Positions 6,714-14,494 are shown, counted from the stretch's first letter. The stretch: DNA of 15,814 nucleotides from JASJHI01 sp965371355 (GCA_965371355.1 CBDUYD010000064.1:1-15814); one strand, 5' to 3'. Notes: a model not told the origin generated them from the letters alone. Numbers and translations: made by a program.

Positions 6714-9104
6714 ATGTCAGCCGATGCGGAAACGCTCCAGTCCGCGTCTGAGGGACTGACCGCGGCGCAGGTGGCAGACCGCGTTGCCGCCGGCCGGACA
6801 AACCGCACCACATCTCACACCGAGCGGTCGGTCGGCCAGATCATGCGGGCCAACATCTTCACGCCGGTCAACGGCATCATGGTCACGCTGTTCGTGTTGA
6901 TCATCGTTGCCGGCTTCTGGCGGGACGCGCTCTTCATCGGTGTGGTCGTCAGCAACAGCGTCATCGGCATCGTCCAGGAGCTGTCGGCTCGGCGCGAACT
7001 GGCCCGTCTCCGCGTGCTCAGCGCGCCCAAGGCGATGGTCGTCCGAGATGGCCGCGAGCGCGAGGTGGCGGCCGAGGATGTGGTGATCGACGACCTCGTC
7101 GCGCTCAGGCCCGGCGACCAACTGGTCGTCGATGGCGAGATCGTCGCCGCGGGCGGCCTCGAGATCGACGAGTCGCTGATCACCGGGGAGTCCGACCCCG
7201 TGGCGAAGCATCTCGGCGACGACGCCCGCTCGGGCAGCTTCGTGGTGTCGGGGAGCGGGAGGTGCGTCGCGACGGCGGTCGGGGAGGACAGCTATGCAGC
7301 CGGCCTCGCGGGGAGGGCGCAGGAGTTCTCGCTCGCCGACTCCGAGCTGCAGCGGTCGATCAATCTGATCCTCAAGTGGCTCGTCCCGATCATCCCGGTC
7401 GCCTCGGCGCTGCTGTTCTGGTCGCTCTACCAGGATGCCGATCGGTGGCAGGATGCGATGCAGGGCACCGTGGCCGCGGCGGTGGCGATGGTCCCCGACG
7501 GGCTCGTACTCCTGACGAGCCTGGCGTTCGTCGCAGGTGTACTCGAACTCAGCCGCCACAACGCGCTCGCCAAACAGCTCGCGACCGTCGAGATGCTGGC
7601 GAGGGTCGACGTGCTGTGCCTCGACAAGACGGGCACGATCACGACGGGCGACCTCTCGCTCGCCGATGTCGAGGTGCTCGACGGCGACCAAGACGTGCGT
7701 CCGGCACTCACCGCGTTCGCCGCGTCGGATCCCGCACCGAACTCGACCACGATCGCGATCCGCGCAGGTCTCGGCGAGCCCCCCGACTGGCCGGTGATCG
7801 CAACCGAGCCGTTCTCGAGCGCCCGCAAGTGGTCGTCGACGACGTTCGACGGTCACGGCACCTGGGTGCTGGGCGCCCCCGATGTGCTGCTCGACACGAT
7901 GGGGGAGGGCGGCAGCGCAGATGGTGGCGACGTCGCGGGGCGGGTGCGCGATCTGTCGCAGCGCGGGAGCCGGGTGGTGATGCTCTCGCGCAGTGCGTCT
8001 GCCGTCATCGAGCAACGCCTGCCCTCCGAGCTGACACCGGCGGCGCTGGTCGTGCTCCGCGACACGCCGCGCGACGACGCGACCGAGATCGTCGGCTACT
8101 TCCGCGAGCAGGATGTCGAGCTGAAGGTCATCTCCGGCGACAACGTCGAGACGGTCAAGGCGGTCGCCGACCAAGTCGGCATCGATTCGCTCGGTCCGGG
8201 CACCGATGCGCGCGGGTTGCCGTCCGATATCGAAGGGTTGGCCGATGCGCTCGAGGCCGACACCGTGTTCGGGCGCGTCGTTCCCGAGCAGAAGCAGCAG
8301 ATCGTGGCGGCGCTGCAATCGCGCGGTCGTGTCGTCGGGATGACGGGCGACGGTGTGAACGACGTGTTGGCGCTGAAGGACGCGAATCTCGGCATCGCGA
8401 TGGGAGCCGGCAGTCCGGCCACCCGGTCGGTCGCCGACCTCGTACTGCTCGACAACCGGTTCTCGACGCTGCCGGTCGTCGTCGACGAGGGGCGCAAGGT
8501 GATCAACAACGTCGAGCGCGTCGCCAATCTGTTCGTGGTCAAGGCCGTCTATGCGGTGCTGTTGACCGCGATCGTCGGCCTCGCCGGGGTTCCGTTCCCG
8601 TTCATCCCGCGCCAGCTCACGCTGATCGGCACGTTCAGCATCGGCGTTCCGGGGTACATTCTCGCGCTCGCCCCCGAGCGAGGGCTCGTGCGGGCCGGCT
8701 TCCTCGAACGGGTGCTGCGGTTCTCGCTGCCCGCCGGCATCATCGCCGGGACGACGACCTACGTCGTGTACGAGTACGCCCGCCGTCGCGTCGACGTCGA
8801 GCTCGTCGAGGCCCGGACCGTCGCGACGATGACGTTGCTGTCGATCGGGTTGGTGATCCTTCTCGTCGTCAGCCGGCCGCTCACCCGGTGGAAGATGATG
8901 CTCACCGCCGCGATGGCGACCTCGTACGCCGTGATCAGCCTGATCGAACCGCTCCGCGAGTTCTTCGAACTGGTGTTCACCGACGTCGCCGAGGTCTGGG
9001 CGGTGGCCGCCACCGGAATCGTTCTCGCCGGGATTGCGGTGGCACTGGTGCCGAGGGTCGTGCCCGGACTCAGATCGCGGAGCGAGGATGTCGCCAGGTC
9101 ATGA
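6714..9104 (+). CDS. P-type cation-transporting ATPase, CtpE-like
   Basis: About 796 residues, close to the usual CtpE length. Motifs in order: SVGQIMRANIFTPVNGI at the first membrane pair, actuator-loop TGES (157-160), fourth-helix PDGL (261-264), phosphorylation site D304 in CLDKTGTITTGD, KWSS in the nucleotide domain, VKVISGDN, and hinge TGDGVND (from 544), then six C-terminal helices. M. tuberculosis CtpE has been reported to be a calcium transporter, and the match over the whole length is strong. In CtpE as I remember it the fourth-helix motif is PEGL; here Asp replaces the Glu, which is an ion ligand in SERCA-type pumps, so ion selectivity could differ. I use the ATG at 6714 (GGAG three bases upstream, best fit to CtpE N-terminus); ATGs at 6702 (after GGGGG) and 6672 are in frame. 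Confidence 0.92.
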   Translation: MSADAETLQSASEGLTAAQVADRVAAGRTNRTTSHTERSVGQIMRANIFTPVNGIMVTLFVLIIVAGFWRDALFIGVVVSNSVIGIVQELSARRELARLRVLSAPKAMVVRDGREREVAAEDVVIDDLVALRPGDQLVVDGEIVAAGGLEIDESLITGESDPVAKHLGDDARSGSFVVSGSGRCVATAVGEDSYAAGLAGRAQEFSLADSELQRSINLILKWLVPIIPVASALLFWSLYQDADRWQDAMQGTVAAAVAMVPDGLVLLTSLAFVAGVLELSRHNALAKQLATVEMLARVDVLCLDKTGTITTGDLSLADVEVLDGDQDVRPALTAFAASDPAPNSTTIAIRAGLGEPPDWPVIATEPFSSARKWSSTTFDGHGTWVLGAPDVLLDTMGEGGSADGGDVAGRVRDLSQRGSRVVMLSRSASAVIEQRLPSELTPAALVVLRDTPRDDATEIVGYFREQDVELKVISGDNVETVKAVADQVGIDSLGPGTDARGLPSDIEGLADALEADTVFGRVVPEQKQQIVAALQSRGRVVGMTGDGVNDVLALKDANLGIAMGAGSPATRSVADLVLLDNRFSTLPVVVDEGRKVINNVERVANLFVVKAVYAVLLTAIVGLAGVPFPFIPRQLTLIGTFSIGVPGYILALAPERGLVRAGFLERVLRFSLPAGIIAGTTTYVVYEYARRRVDVELVEARTVATMTLLSIGLVILLVVSRPLTRWKMMLTAAMATSYAVISLIEPLREFFELVFTDVAEVWAVAATGIVLAGIAVALVPRVVPGLRSRSEDVARS

Positions 9105-9147
9105 CCTCCGGCCCTGTGATGGCGGCGGGAATCGGAGCATGATCGAC

Positions 9148-9170
9148 TCATCGGCACGTAGGTGCCATGA
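9148..9170. promoter_or_regulatory. Imperfect inverted repeat between the ATPase and the small membrane protein gene
   Basis: TCAT-C-GGCAC, loop GTAG, GTGCC-ATGA: nine pairs with one bulged C. The 7-mer CATGATC occurs at 9139-9145 and again at 9166-9172, the second copy covering one arm and holding a -10-like CATGAT about 33 bases before the small gene. It could be an operator or a weak terminator of the ATPase gene; there is no T-run. Confidence 0.3.
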
Positions 9171-9203
9171 TCCTGACCCCAGCAAGCAACAGGAGACAAT
9201 CCA

Positions 9204-9305
9204 GTGAACCTCAAAGTGCTCATTATGATCCTCGCCCTCGTCGCCGTGGCCGCCGGGGCGTTCAAGATCCTCTCCGCCGACGAGACCGATTCGCCGGTCG
9301 CCTGA
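9204..9305 (+). CDS. Small single-span membrane protein, 33 residues, unknown function
   Basis: A GTG start at 9204 is preceded by AGGAG at 9191-9195, eight bases upstream, one of the clearest ribosome sites in the window. The product MNLKVLIMILALVAVAAGAFKIL is one hydrophobic segment followed by an acidic tail SADETDSPVA, an arrangement expected for a small membrane protein with an exposed C-terminus. It follows the P-type ATPase by 99 bases on the same strand, so a role as a small partner of that pump is possible but only a guess. The stop codon is part of a hairpin that may be its terminator. I do not recognise a family. Support comes from ribosome site, composition and context, not homology. 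Confidence 0.6.
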   Translation: MNLKVLIMILALVAVAAGAFKILSADETDSPVA

Positions 9306-9339
9306 CATCGCCGCCCGGCGTCAGGCCCCGAGTCGGGCC
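9301..9339 (+). terminator. Tandem GC hairpins after the small membrane protein gene
   Basis: CCTGAC (9301-9306) pairs with GTCAGG (9320-9325), extended inside by GCC/GGC around a GCCC loop with a 3-base bulge. It overlaps the stop at 9303-9305. A second stem GGCCC (9324-9328) with GGGCC (9335-9339) follows directly and shares two bases with the first, so the two could be alternative folds. There is no T-run, as is frequent in high-GC actinobacteria. Confidence 0.4.
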
Positions 9340-9371
9340 GCGGTCCTCGGTCGGCGTGTCCAGGGTTGAAC

Positions 9372-9377
9372 TATGAT
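9372..9377 (+). promoter_or_regulatory. Candidate -10 element TATGAT for the short split-barrel gene
   Basis: TATGAT lies 26 bases upstream of the ATG at 9404, within AACTATGAT, the same 9-mer as in front of the DUF389 gene. A transcript from about 9384 would include the AGGGGG ribosome site at 9393-9398. The -35 region shows no clear hexamer. Confidence 0.4.
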
Positions 9378-9403
9378 CGGTCTCGGCGATCCAGGGGGCT
9401 CTG

Positions 9404-9826
9404 ATGGCCGTGATCTCAACCGAGGCACAGGCGCTGTTCGGTTCCGACGCGGTTGCGCACGTCTGGACCACCAACCCCGACGGCAGCCCCCAGGTGTCGG
9501 TGGTGTGGGTCATCGCACACGGTGACGAGATCCTGTTCGGAACCGACTCCGAGAGCCGGAAGGCGAGGAATCTCCGACGCGACGCACGGATCGTGATGTC
9601 GTTGGAGGATACCGAACGCAACGTGCGCGGCTACCAACGCCATCTCGTCGTGCGCGGGACGGCGACGATCGAGCCGGGTCCCGCTCCCGAGCTGATGGAC
9701 GACCTCGCCCGCAAGTACACCGAACTCGAGCGCCATCCGCTGGCACTGCGCGATTCGGCGACGAGTGTCGTCGTCCGCGTCGCGATCGATCGCATCAGCG
9801 GCGTCGGCCCCTGGATCGACGACTGA
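9404..9826 (+). CDS. PPOX-class F420-dependent oxidoreductase-like split-barrel protein
   Basis: This 140-residue protein fits the short F420-binding split-barrel group (FDOR-B, Rv1155-like; TIGR03618-type). Visible features are the opening strands AHVWTTNPDGSPQVSVVWV (18-36), RKARNLRRD (52-60), the usual basic stretch near the cofactor phosphate, HLVVRGTATIEPG, and the typical ending ISGVGPW (131-137). Members use the deazaflavin F420 to reduce or sequester small molecules; the substrate here is unknown. The ATG at 9404 follows AGGGGG at a spacing of five bases. It is only distantly like the two split-barrel proteins next to the kinase, so this is a different subfamily. The gene ends 19 bases before the stop of the opposite-strand gene. 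F420 use is inferred from motifs; FMN is possible. Confidence 0.85.
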   Translation: MAVISTEAQALFGSDAVAHVWTTNPDGSPQVSVVWVIAHGDEILFGTDSESRKARNLRRDARIVMSLEDTERNVRGYQRHLVVRGTATIEPGPAPELMDDLARKYTELERHPLALRDSATSVVVRVAIDRISGVGPWIDD

Positions 9827-9845
9827 CGACGACTGGCGACGACCT

Positions 9846-10769
9846 TCAGACGTCGTGTGAGTTGCCGTCGTCGGGTTCGTCGACCGGTGAGTTCTCCGCC
9901 GCGCGGGCGCGGTCGACGGCTCCGTCGAGTGCGTCGTCGGCACGGGGTACCTCGAGGACGCCGCCGTCGAACGAGCGGAGCCGACCGACGAGCTGCTCGA
10001 GTTCGGTGAGGCCGATCGGTTCGCGCCACTCCGCGACGTGCCCGCGCAGCACGACCCGGCCATGATCCACGTCGATCGCGTGCACGCGGTTGTGGAGTGC
10101 CTCGGGCAGATCGACACGGAGGCGAGGGAGCGCACCGAGCCCGCGCCGGATCCGCACCCGGTCGGCGGCGTGCAGATGCGTGACGATCAGATTGACGTGG
10201 CGCGGCGCCGGTTCGAGCACAACATCGATGTGGCCGAGACGGCGGCCTCGGACGGGTCGGATGTATGCCACGTCGTCGGCAAGCTCGATCTCGACGCGCT
10301 GGCCGATCCTGCTCGACCGCGTGAGGTGGTGGACCGTGCTCTCTCCGATCGCGAACTCGAACTCGATCGGGGCGGCGATCAGCACCGGCGTCGTGCCCGG
10401 CTGTATGTGGACGTTGCGGAGGCGGGCTACGGCGTGCTCGACGTCGATCTCGTTCCACCGCAGGTCACTCGCCTCCAGCTCGACGTCGCCGAGCTGGCCG
10501 AGTGCGGGTCCCATCGTCGTCGAGTCGACGGCGATCTCGCGGAGCACGAGCGAGACCGGGCTCGTGCCGACGTCGAACGCGACGGGCCGATCGATCAGCC
10601 GCCTTCGGGCGGTCGACACGATCTCGCGGAGTATCGCCGAGGGCGTGAATCCGAACGCGTCGGCGAGCTGTCCCATCCCACTCGTGTACGACCCTGCGAG
10701 AGGCAGCGTGTCGCGCCACATGCCCATGCTCTCGCGGAAGAACTTCCCGCCGATCCAGTCGTCAGCCAT
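9846..10769 (-). CDS. LmeA/DUF2993-like protein, function uncertain
   Basis: The 307-residue protein has a middle section of alternating beta strands (VSLVLREIAVDS, GDVELEASDLRW, NVHIQPG and, later, RVRIRRGLGALPRLRVDLPEAL, AIDVDHGRVVLRGHVAEW) resembling DUF2993, a tubular lipid-binding-type fold that includes mycobacterial LmeA, needed for mannan elongation of lipomannan. Unlike LmeA it has no signal peptide: the N-terminus MADDWIGGKFFRESMGMWRD is soluble and may be amphipathic. The C-terminal 35 residues are acidic and probably disordered. The start is the ATG at 10769, with a G-rich stretch about 8 bases upstream. It follows the potassium channel gene by 97 bases on the same strand. The family call is moderate and made from general strand pattern; it could be an unrelated all-beta protein. 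Confidence 0.6.
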   Translation of the reverse strand: MADDWIGGKFFRESMGMWRDTLPLAGSYTSGMGQLADAFGFTPSAILREIVSTARRRLIDRPVAFDVGTSPVSLVLREIAVDSTTMGPALGQLGDVELEASDLRWNEIDVEHAVARLRNVHIQPGTTPVLIAAPIEFEFAIGESTVHHLTRSSRIGQRVEIELADDVAYIRPVRGRRLGHIDVVLEPAPRHVNLIVTHLHAADRVRIRRGLGALPRLRVDLPEALHNRVHAIDVDHGRVVLRGHVAEWREPIGLTELEQLVGRLRSFDGGVLEVPRADDALDGAVDRARAAENSPVDEPDDGNSHDV

Positions 10770-10866
10770 CGCCGCTGCCCCCGGTGCACGGTCGTCGGGC
10801 CATGTCGGCCACGATATGTGAGTCCGACACCGCCTGGTGACGGCTGGATGGTCGGCCGCTCGATCG

Positions 10867-11895
10867 CTAGGAGTCGGACTTGAGCACGACGAGGCGGTCG
10901 CCGGCAGCGAGGCCGCCGGTCAGTTGGTCGGGGCGATGGTGATCGCCGTCGCGGAGGACGGCGAGCACGCTGGTGTCTGCCGGCGCACCGAGCGAGCCGT
11001 CGGACTGTTCGACCGGATCGCATTCGACGACGTCGAAGCCGCTGCCCGGTAGCAGGAGGTCACCGATCACGCCGGCTACCGAGGCGGACGTGGTCGCCAG
11101 GCCGAGGAGCCGGCCGACAGCGTCGGCGGAGTGCATCACCGAGTCGGCGCCGCTCTGACGCAGGAGGTGGAGGTTCTCCGCGTCGCGCACGCCGACGACG
11201 ATCGTCGCTTCCGGGTTCGCCTCGCGGACCGTCAGCGTGATGAGCACCGCGGTGTCATCACGGTTGGGGGTGACGATCACCGCCCGGGCGCGCTCGACGT
11301 GCGCCTCGGCGAGGATGCCCTGGCGCGTGGCGTCGCCTTCCACGACGACCAGTCCGTCCGCCGCGGCACGGGCCGCGGCCTCGGGGTCCGGTTCGATCAC
11401 GACGAACAGCTCGGGCTGGATTCCTTGCGCCCTCAGCGCGCGGACCGCGCTCTCACCGGTCGAGCCGTAGCCGCAGATGATGTAGTGATCGTGCACGTTC
11501 TTCCTCCAACGTCGGGCCGCGAAGGCTTGGCGTGTCTGACCGGTGAGGACCTCCATCGTCGTCCCCACGAGGACGACGAGAAAGGCGATCCTGGCGGGTG
11601 TGACGAGCAGCACGTCGACGGTGCGAGCCGATGTGCTGACCGGTGTGATGTCGCCGAAACCGGTCGTCGTGACCGACACGGCGGAGTAGTAGACCGCATC
11701 GACGACGCCGACCCTGCCGTCGCTGGCGTCGCTGTATCCGTTGCGCTGGATGAGCACGATCACCGCGATGAAGATGATCAAGCCGACCGCAAGGAGCAGC
11801 CGCCGCCTGATCTGGATCAGTGCGGGAATGCGTCGCGACGGCATCCGGATCGTCGCGCCCGGTTCGCCCTGGTGTCCAGAGGTCGGGTCGGGCAT
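10867..11895 (-). CDS. Potassium channel protein: two-helix pore plus RCK (TrkA-N/TrkA-C) domain
   Basis: In this 342-residue protein, residues 33-50 form the first membrane helix, 65-86 the pore loop with filter TTTGFGD (76-82), and about 92-118 the second helix. This is the two-helix layout of KcsA/MthK-type channels, with GFGD in place of the more common GYGD. Residues 136-260 form a Rossmann-like RCK N domain with the nucleotide motif CGYGSTGE, and the end (VLAVLRDGDHHRP...GDRLVVLKSDS) is a TrkA-C-type domain. It should conduct K+ under control of a bound ligand (ion or nucleotide), which cannot be told here. The ATG at 11895 is nine bases after the P450 stop, so the two genes are probably co-transcribed; a second in-frame ATG lies at residue 18. 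The channel identification is firm. Confidence 0.9.
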   Translation of the reverse strand: MPDPTSGHQGEPGATIRMPSRRIPALIQIRRRLLLAVGLIIFIAVIVLIQRNGYSDASDGRVGVVDAVYYSAVSVTTTGFGDITPVSTSARTVDVLLVTPARIAFLVVLVGTTMEVLTGQTRQAFAARRWRKNVHDHYIICGYGSTGESAVRALRAQGIQPELFVVIEPDPEAAARAAADGLVVVEGDATRQGILAEAHVERARAVIVTPNRDDTAVLITLTVREANPEATIVVGVRDAENLHLLRQSGADSVMHSADAVGRLLGLATTSASVAGVIGDLLLPGSGFDVVECDPVEQSDGSLGAPADTSVLAVLRDGDHHRPDQLTGGLAAGDRLVVLKSDS

Positions 11896-11904
11896 CTCCG
11901 CGCG

Positions 11905-13203
11905 TCAGTCCCACTCGATGTGGAGCGCGTCCGGGCCGCGGAACGTGATGTTCGGGAAGTAGGTCATCGTCTGGTCGGCCACGAGATGCAGCGACGGGAG
12001 GCGTTCGGCGAGCAGCTCGAGCACGATCCGCGCCTCCATCCGGGCGAGACCCGACCCGAGGCAGAAGTGGATGCCCTTGCCGAAGCTGATGTGGCGGTTG
12101 GCGGTCGAACGGTGGATGTCGAACGTGTCGGGGTCATCGAACAGGTCGGGCTGCCGGTTGGCCGCGGCGAAGTTGAGGAACAGGCGCGTCCCGGCGGGCA
12201 GGTCGACGCCGTCGAGCGTCGTCGGTTGCGTCGTCACGCGTCGCCAGGACACCTGGCTCGATTCGTATCGCAGCGTCTCCTCGACGGCGTTCTGTGCGAG
12301 CGAGGGATCGGCGACGAGGCGATCCCACTGGTCGCGGCGGGGGAGCAGGCAGAGAAGTGTGTTGCACAGGAGCGCCGTCACTGGATCGTGGCCGGCGAAG
12401 CTGATGCCGTAGACGACCGACTCGACCTCGCGGTAGCTGATCCCGGTGCCGTTGGCCGGGTCGGGATCGGCGTCGTGGGCGTCGAGTAGTTCGGAGCAGA
12501 AGTCGTCGGCGCGCCCATCGCGTCGCCGGGCGACGAACGCGCGGCAGTAGCGCCAGTACTCGAGCATCCCCTCGGCGATCTCGACCTGCTCGCGTGCGGT
12601 CGGCTTCCCCCACGAGAACGCACGGCGGTTGACGCACCACGACTTGATCATCAGGTCGTCCTCGGGCGGGAATCCGATCAAACGGAACACGATCTCGGCG
12701 GGCAGCGGGAATGCCAGGGCGGCCACGTACTCGGCGGGTGAGCCGTGAGCGATCATCGCCTCGAGCACGTCGGTCGCCCGGCCGCGCATGTAGTCCTCGA
12801 GTGATCTGAGACGCCGGTTGCCGAACCCACCGCGCGTGTAGACCCTGATGCGGGCATGATCGGGTTCGGGCCGATTCGACATCACCGCGATCGGGTCGAA
12901 GTCGTCGGCGGAGAGGACCTCGGCGGCCTCGGGTGCGAGCGGGAAGATCGGGTCCTGGACGTTGGTCGACGCGTAGACGTCCGGGTTGGTGAACACGGTC
13001 TCGAGGTCTTCCATGCGGGTCACGACGACGTGGCCGAGCGCGTCCGAGTAGAACACAGGGTGGTCGTCGCGCAATCGCGCGGCGATCGGGTAGGGGTCGG
13101 CGAGGTAGTCGGCGGACAGCGGCGACCAGCCGTGGTCGACGGGACACCCGGAGGGCGCGGCGGCGATGTGTTCGGGTGCGTGGTGATACGTGTTCGCGCT
13201 CAT
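11905..13203 (-). CDS. Cytochrome P450 monooxygenase with Asp-Pro in the I helix
   Basis: This is a 432-residue soluble bacterial P450. Motifs: I helix FAGHDPVTALL (Asp273, Pro274), K-helix EETLR, and heme loop FGKGIHFCLG with the ligand Cys381. In most P450s the residue after the acid is Thr, which helps proton delivery in oxygen activation; here it is Pro. The start at 13203 gives MSANTYHHAPEH and has GAGGGAG about nine bases upstream; the frame is open up to 13245, but those extra residues lack support. No ferredoxin or ferredoxin reductase gene is next to it, so its electron donor, if any, is encoded elsewhere. It lies 61 bases after the RidA-hydrolase gene and 9 before the potassium channel gene, all on the - strand. 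The substrate is unknown and I do not assign a CYP family. Confidence 0.92.
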   Translation of the reverse strand: MSANTYHHAPEHIAAAPSGCPVDHGWSPLSADYLADPYPIAARLRDDHPVFYSDALGHVVVTRMEDLETVFTNPDVYASTNVQDPIFPLAPEAAEVLSADDFDPIAVMSNRPEPDHARIRVYTRGGFGNRRLRSLEDYMRGRATDVLEAMIAHGSPAEYVAALAFPLPAEIVFRLIGFPPEDDLMIKSWCVNRRAFSWGKPTAREQVEIAEGMLEYWRYCRAFVARRRDGRADDFCSELLDAHDADPDPANGTGISYREVESVVYGISFAGHDPVTALLCNTLLCLLPRRDQWDRLVADPSLAQNAVEETLRYESSQVSWRRVTTQPTTLDGVDLPAGTRLFLNFAAANRQPDLFDDPDTFDIHRSTANRHISFGKGIHFCLGSGLARMEARIVLELLAERLPSLHLVADQTMTYFPNITFRGPDALHIEWD

Positions 13204-13264
13204 CGATTTCGGCTCCCTCGGTCCACCCTCATGATCGCACACCATGCCGGACGCGGCGCCGTGG

Positions 13265-14494
13265 TCACCGATCGAGGCTGCGGAGGAACCGGCCGACGAT
13301 CGCGTTCCACACCTCGGGATCCTCGAAGTACGGCGAATGGCCCGAGCCGGGGATCTCGGCGACCCGCGCGTCGGGGAGCAGGTCGGCGAGGGCGCGTACG
13401 GCTGCGGGGGCGAACAGCGGGTCGCGGTCGCCGACGACGCACAGCACCGGACACGTGATCGCCGCCGCTTCCTCGGCGGTGTGGGTGTGTGCGAGGAGGC
13501 GACCGATCAGGGTCGGCGTGTCGATCGAGCCGAAAGCCCCGATCATCTGGTAGAGGTGGGCGCGAGCCGGGTCGCGCTCGGCGAGCGATCGATCGATGGC
13601 GGGGTGCAGTCCCAGCGTTGCCCCGTCGAACACAGGTGGGCCGTCGGTGTAGCTGTCCATCGCACGCTCGATCGCATCGGTGACGATCCCGCCGAGCGTG
13701 TCGGCGAGCACGATCGATCTCGCCAGCCCCGGCTGGGCGAGCGCGGCTCCCACGGTGGTCCAGCCGCCCATCGACTGGCCGACGAGATCGGCGTGATCGA
13801 TCGCGAGCGCAGCGCAGATCGCCAGCAGGTCGCCCGGCGCGACGAGCGGACCACTGGCATCGGCGTGGTCTGTCGAACGCCCGAAACCGCGGTGGTCCCA
13901 CGTGACCACCATCCGATCGGTCGCGAAGTGGGCGACCTGCTGGAACCAGATGGCGTGGTTGCCGCCGGCGCCATGCGACAGCACGAGCGGTGTCGCACGG
14001 TCGCGGTGCTCCTCACCGACGACCTCGACGAACAGTTCCTCGCCATCGTGCTCGACGACGAGCGAGCGCCGGCTCGGCAGTGAGCGCGCAGGGCCCGGCG
14101 TCGAGCGGGCGGCGGGTCGATGGGCGACGCAGTCCATCTCGACTCGGGCGTCGAGGGCGAGTGCGCAGCCGCCGACGGTGATCCGCGCGGGCGGCACGAT
14201 GTCGCCGAAGAACTCGGAGTACGCCGCGTTCATCGCGGCCGCGTCGGCGATGTCGGCGAGGAACACGTCGACCTTGGCGACGTCCTCCCAGCCCGCGCCG
14301 TCCGCCTCGAGGATCGTCGCCATGTTCTCGAGCGTCAGCGTCGTCTGCGCGGCGATGCCGTCGGCGAGCGTGAAGCCCTCGATCGTCCCGAGCGTTCCGG
14401 ACACGAACAGCAGGTCACCGGCGCGTGCGGCGTGTGCGAACTGCGGCAGCCTCCCGAGGCCGTCGACAACGATCCGGCGTGTTCGTGCGTTCAT
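13265..14494 (-). CDS. Fusion of RidA-type deaminase domain and alpha/beta hydrolase
   Basis: One uninterrupted 409-codon frame holds two enzymes. Residues 1-127 are a RidA/YjgF domain: GDLLFVSGTLG (27-37), KVDVFLAD, then PPARITV with R104, the residue that binds the substrate carboxylate in this family, and E119 in ARVEMDC. After an Arg/Pro-rich linker (128-143), residues 144-409 are an alpha/beta hydrolase with oxyanion motif SHGAGG (173-178), nucleophile S241 in VGQSMGG, acid D358 in GDRD and H386 in GSGHS. RidA proteins hydrolyse reactive enamine/imine intermediates. In the uracil-degrading Rut pathway separate proteins of these two kinds, RutC and RutD, occur together, and similar pairs appear in aminomuconate degradation, but no RutA or ring-cleavage gene is seen here. 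The start overlaps the previous stop as ATGA. Confidence 0.88.
   Translation of the reverse strand: MNARTRRIVVDGLGRLPQFAHAARAGDLLFVSGTLGTIEGFTLADGIAAQTTLTLENMATILEADGAGWEDVAKVDVFLADIADAAAMNAAYSEFFGDIVPPARITVGGCALALDARVEMDCVAHRPAARSTPGPARSLPSRRSLVVEHDGEELFVEVVGEEHRDRATPLVLSHGAGGNHAIWFQQVAHFATDRMVVTWDHRGFGRSTDHADASGPLVAPGDLLAICAALAIDHADLVGQSMGGWTTVGAALAQPGLARSIVLADTLGGIVTDAIERAMDSYTDGPPVFDGATLGLHPAIDRSLAERDPARAHLYQMIGAFGSIDTPTLIGRLLAHTHTAEEAAAITCPVLCVVGDRDPLFAPAAVRALADLLPDARVAEIPGSGHSPYFEDPEVWNAIVGRFLRSLDR

Noticed and set aside
6717..8318. A 533-codon - strand frame opposite the ATPase gene.
   Set aside because: It is a mirror frame of ATPase codons, rich in His, Arg and Asp, with no ribosome site or recognisable fold.
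7262..9142. A 626-codon + strand frame inside the P-type ATPase gene.
   Set aside because: The product is almost all Arg, Gly and Asp-rich low-complexity sequence; the overlapping ATPase frame has all its motifs intact, so there is no frameshift to explain.
11131..12489. A 452-codon + strand frame opposite the potassium channel and P450 genes.
   Set aside because: Antisense of two clear genes; composition is typical of shadow frames.
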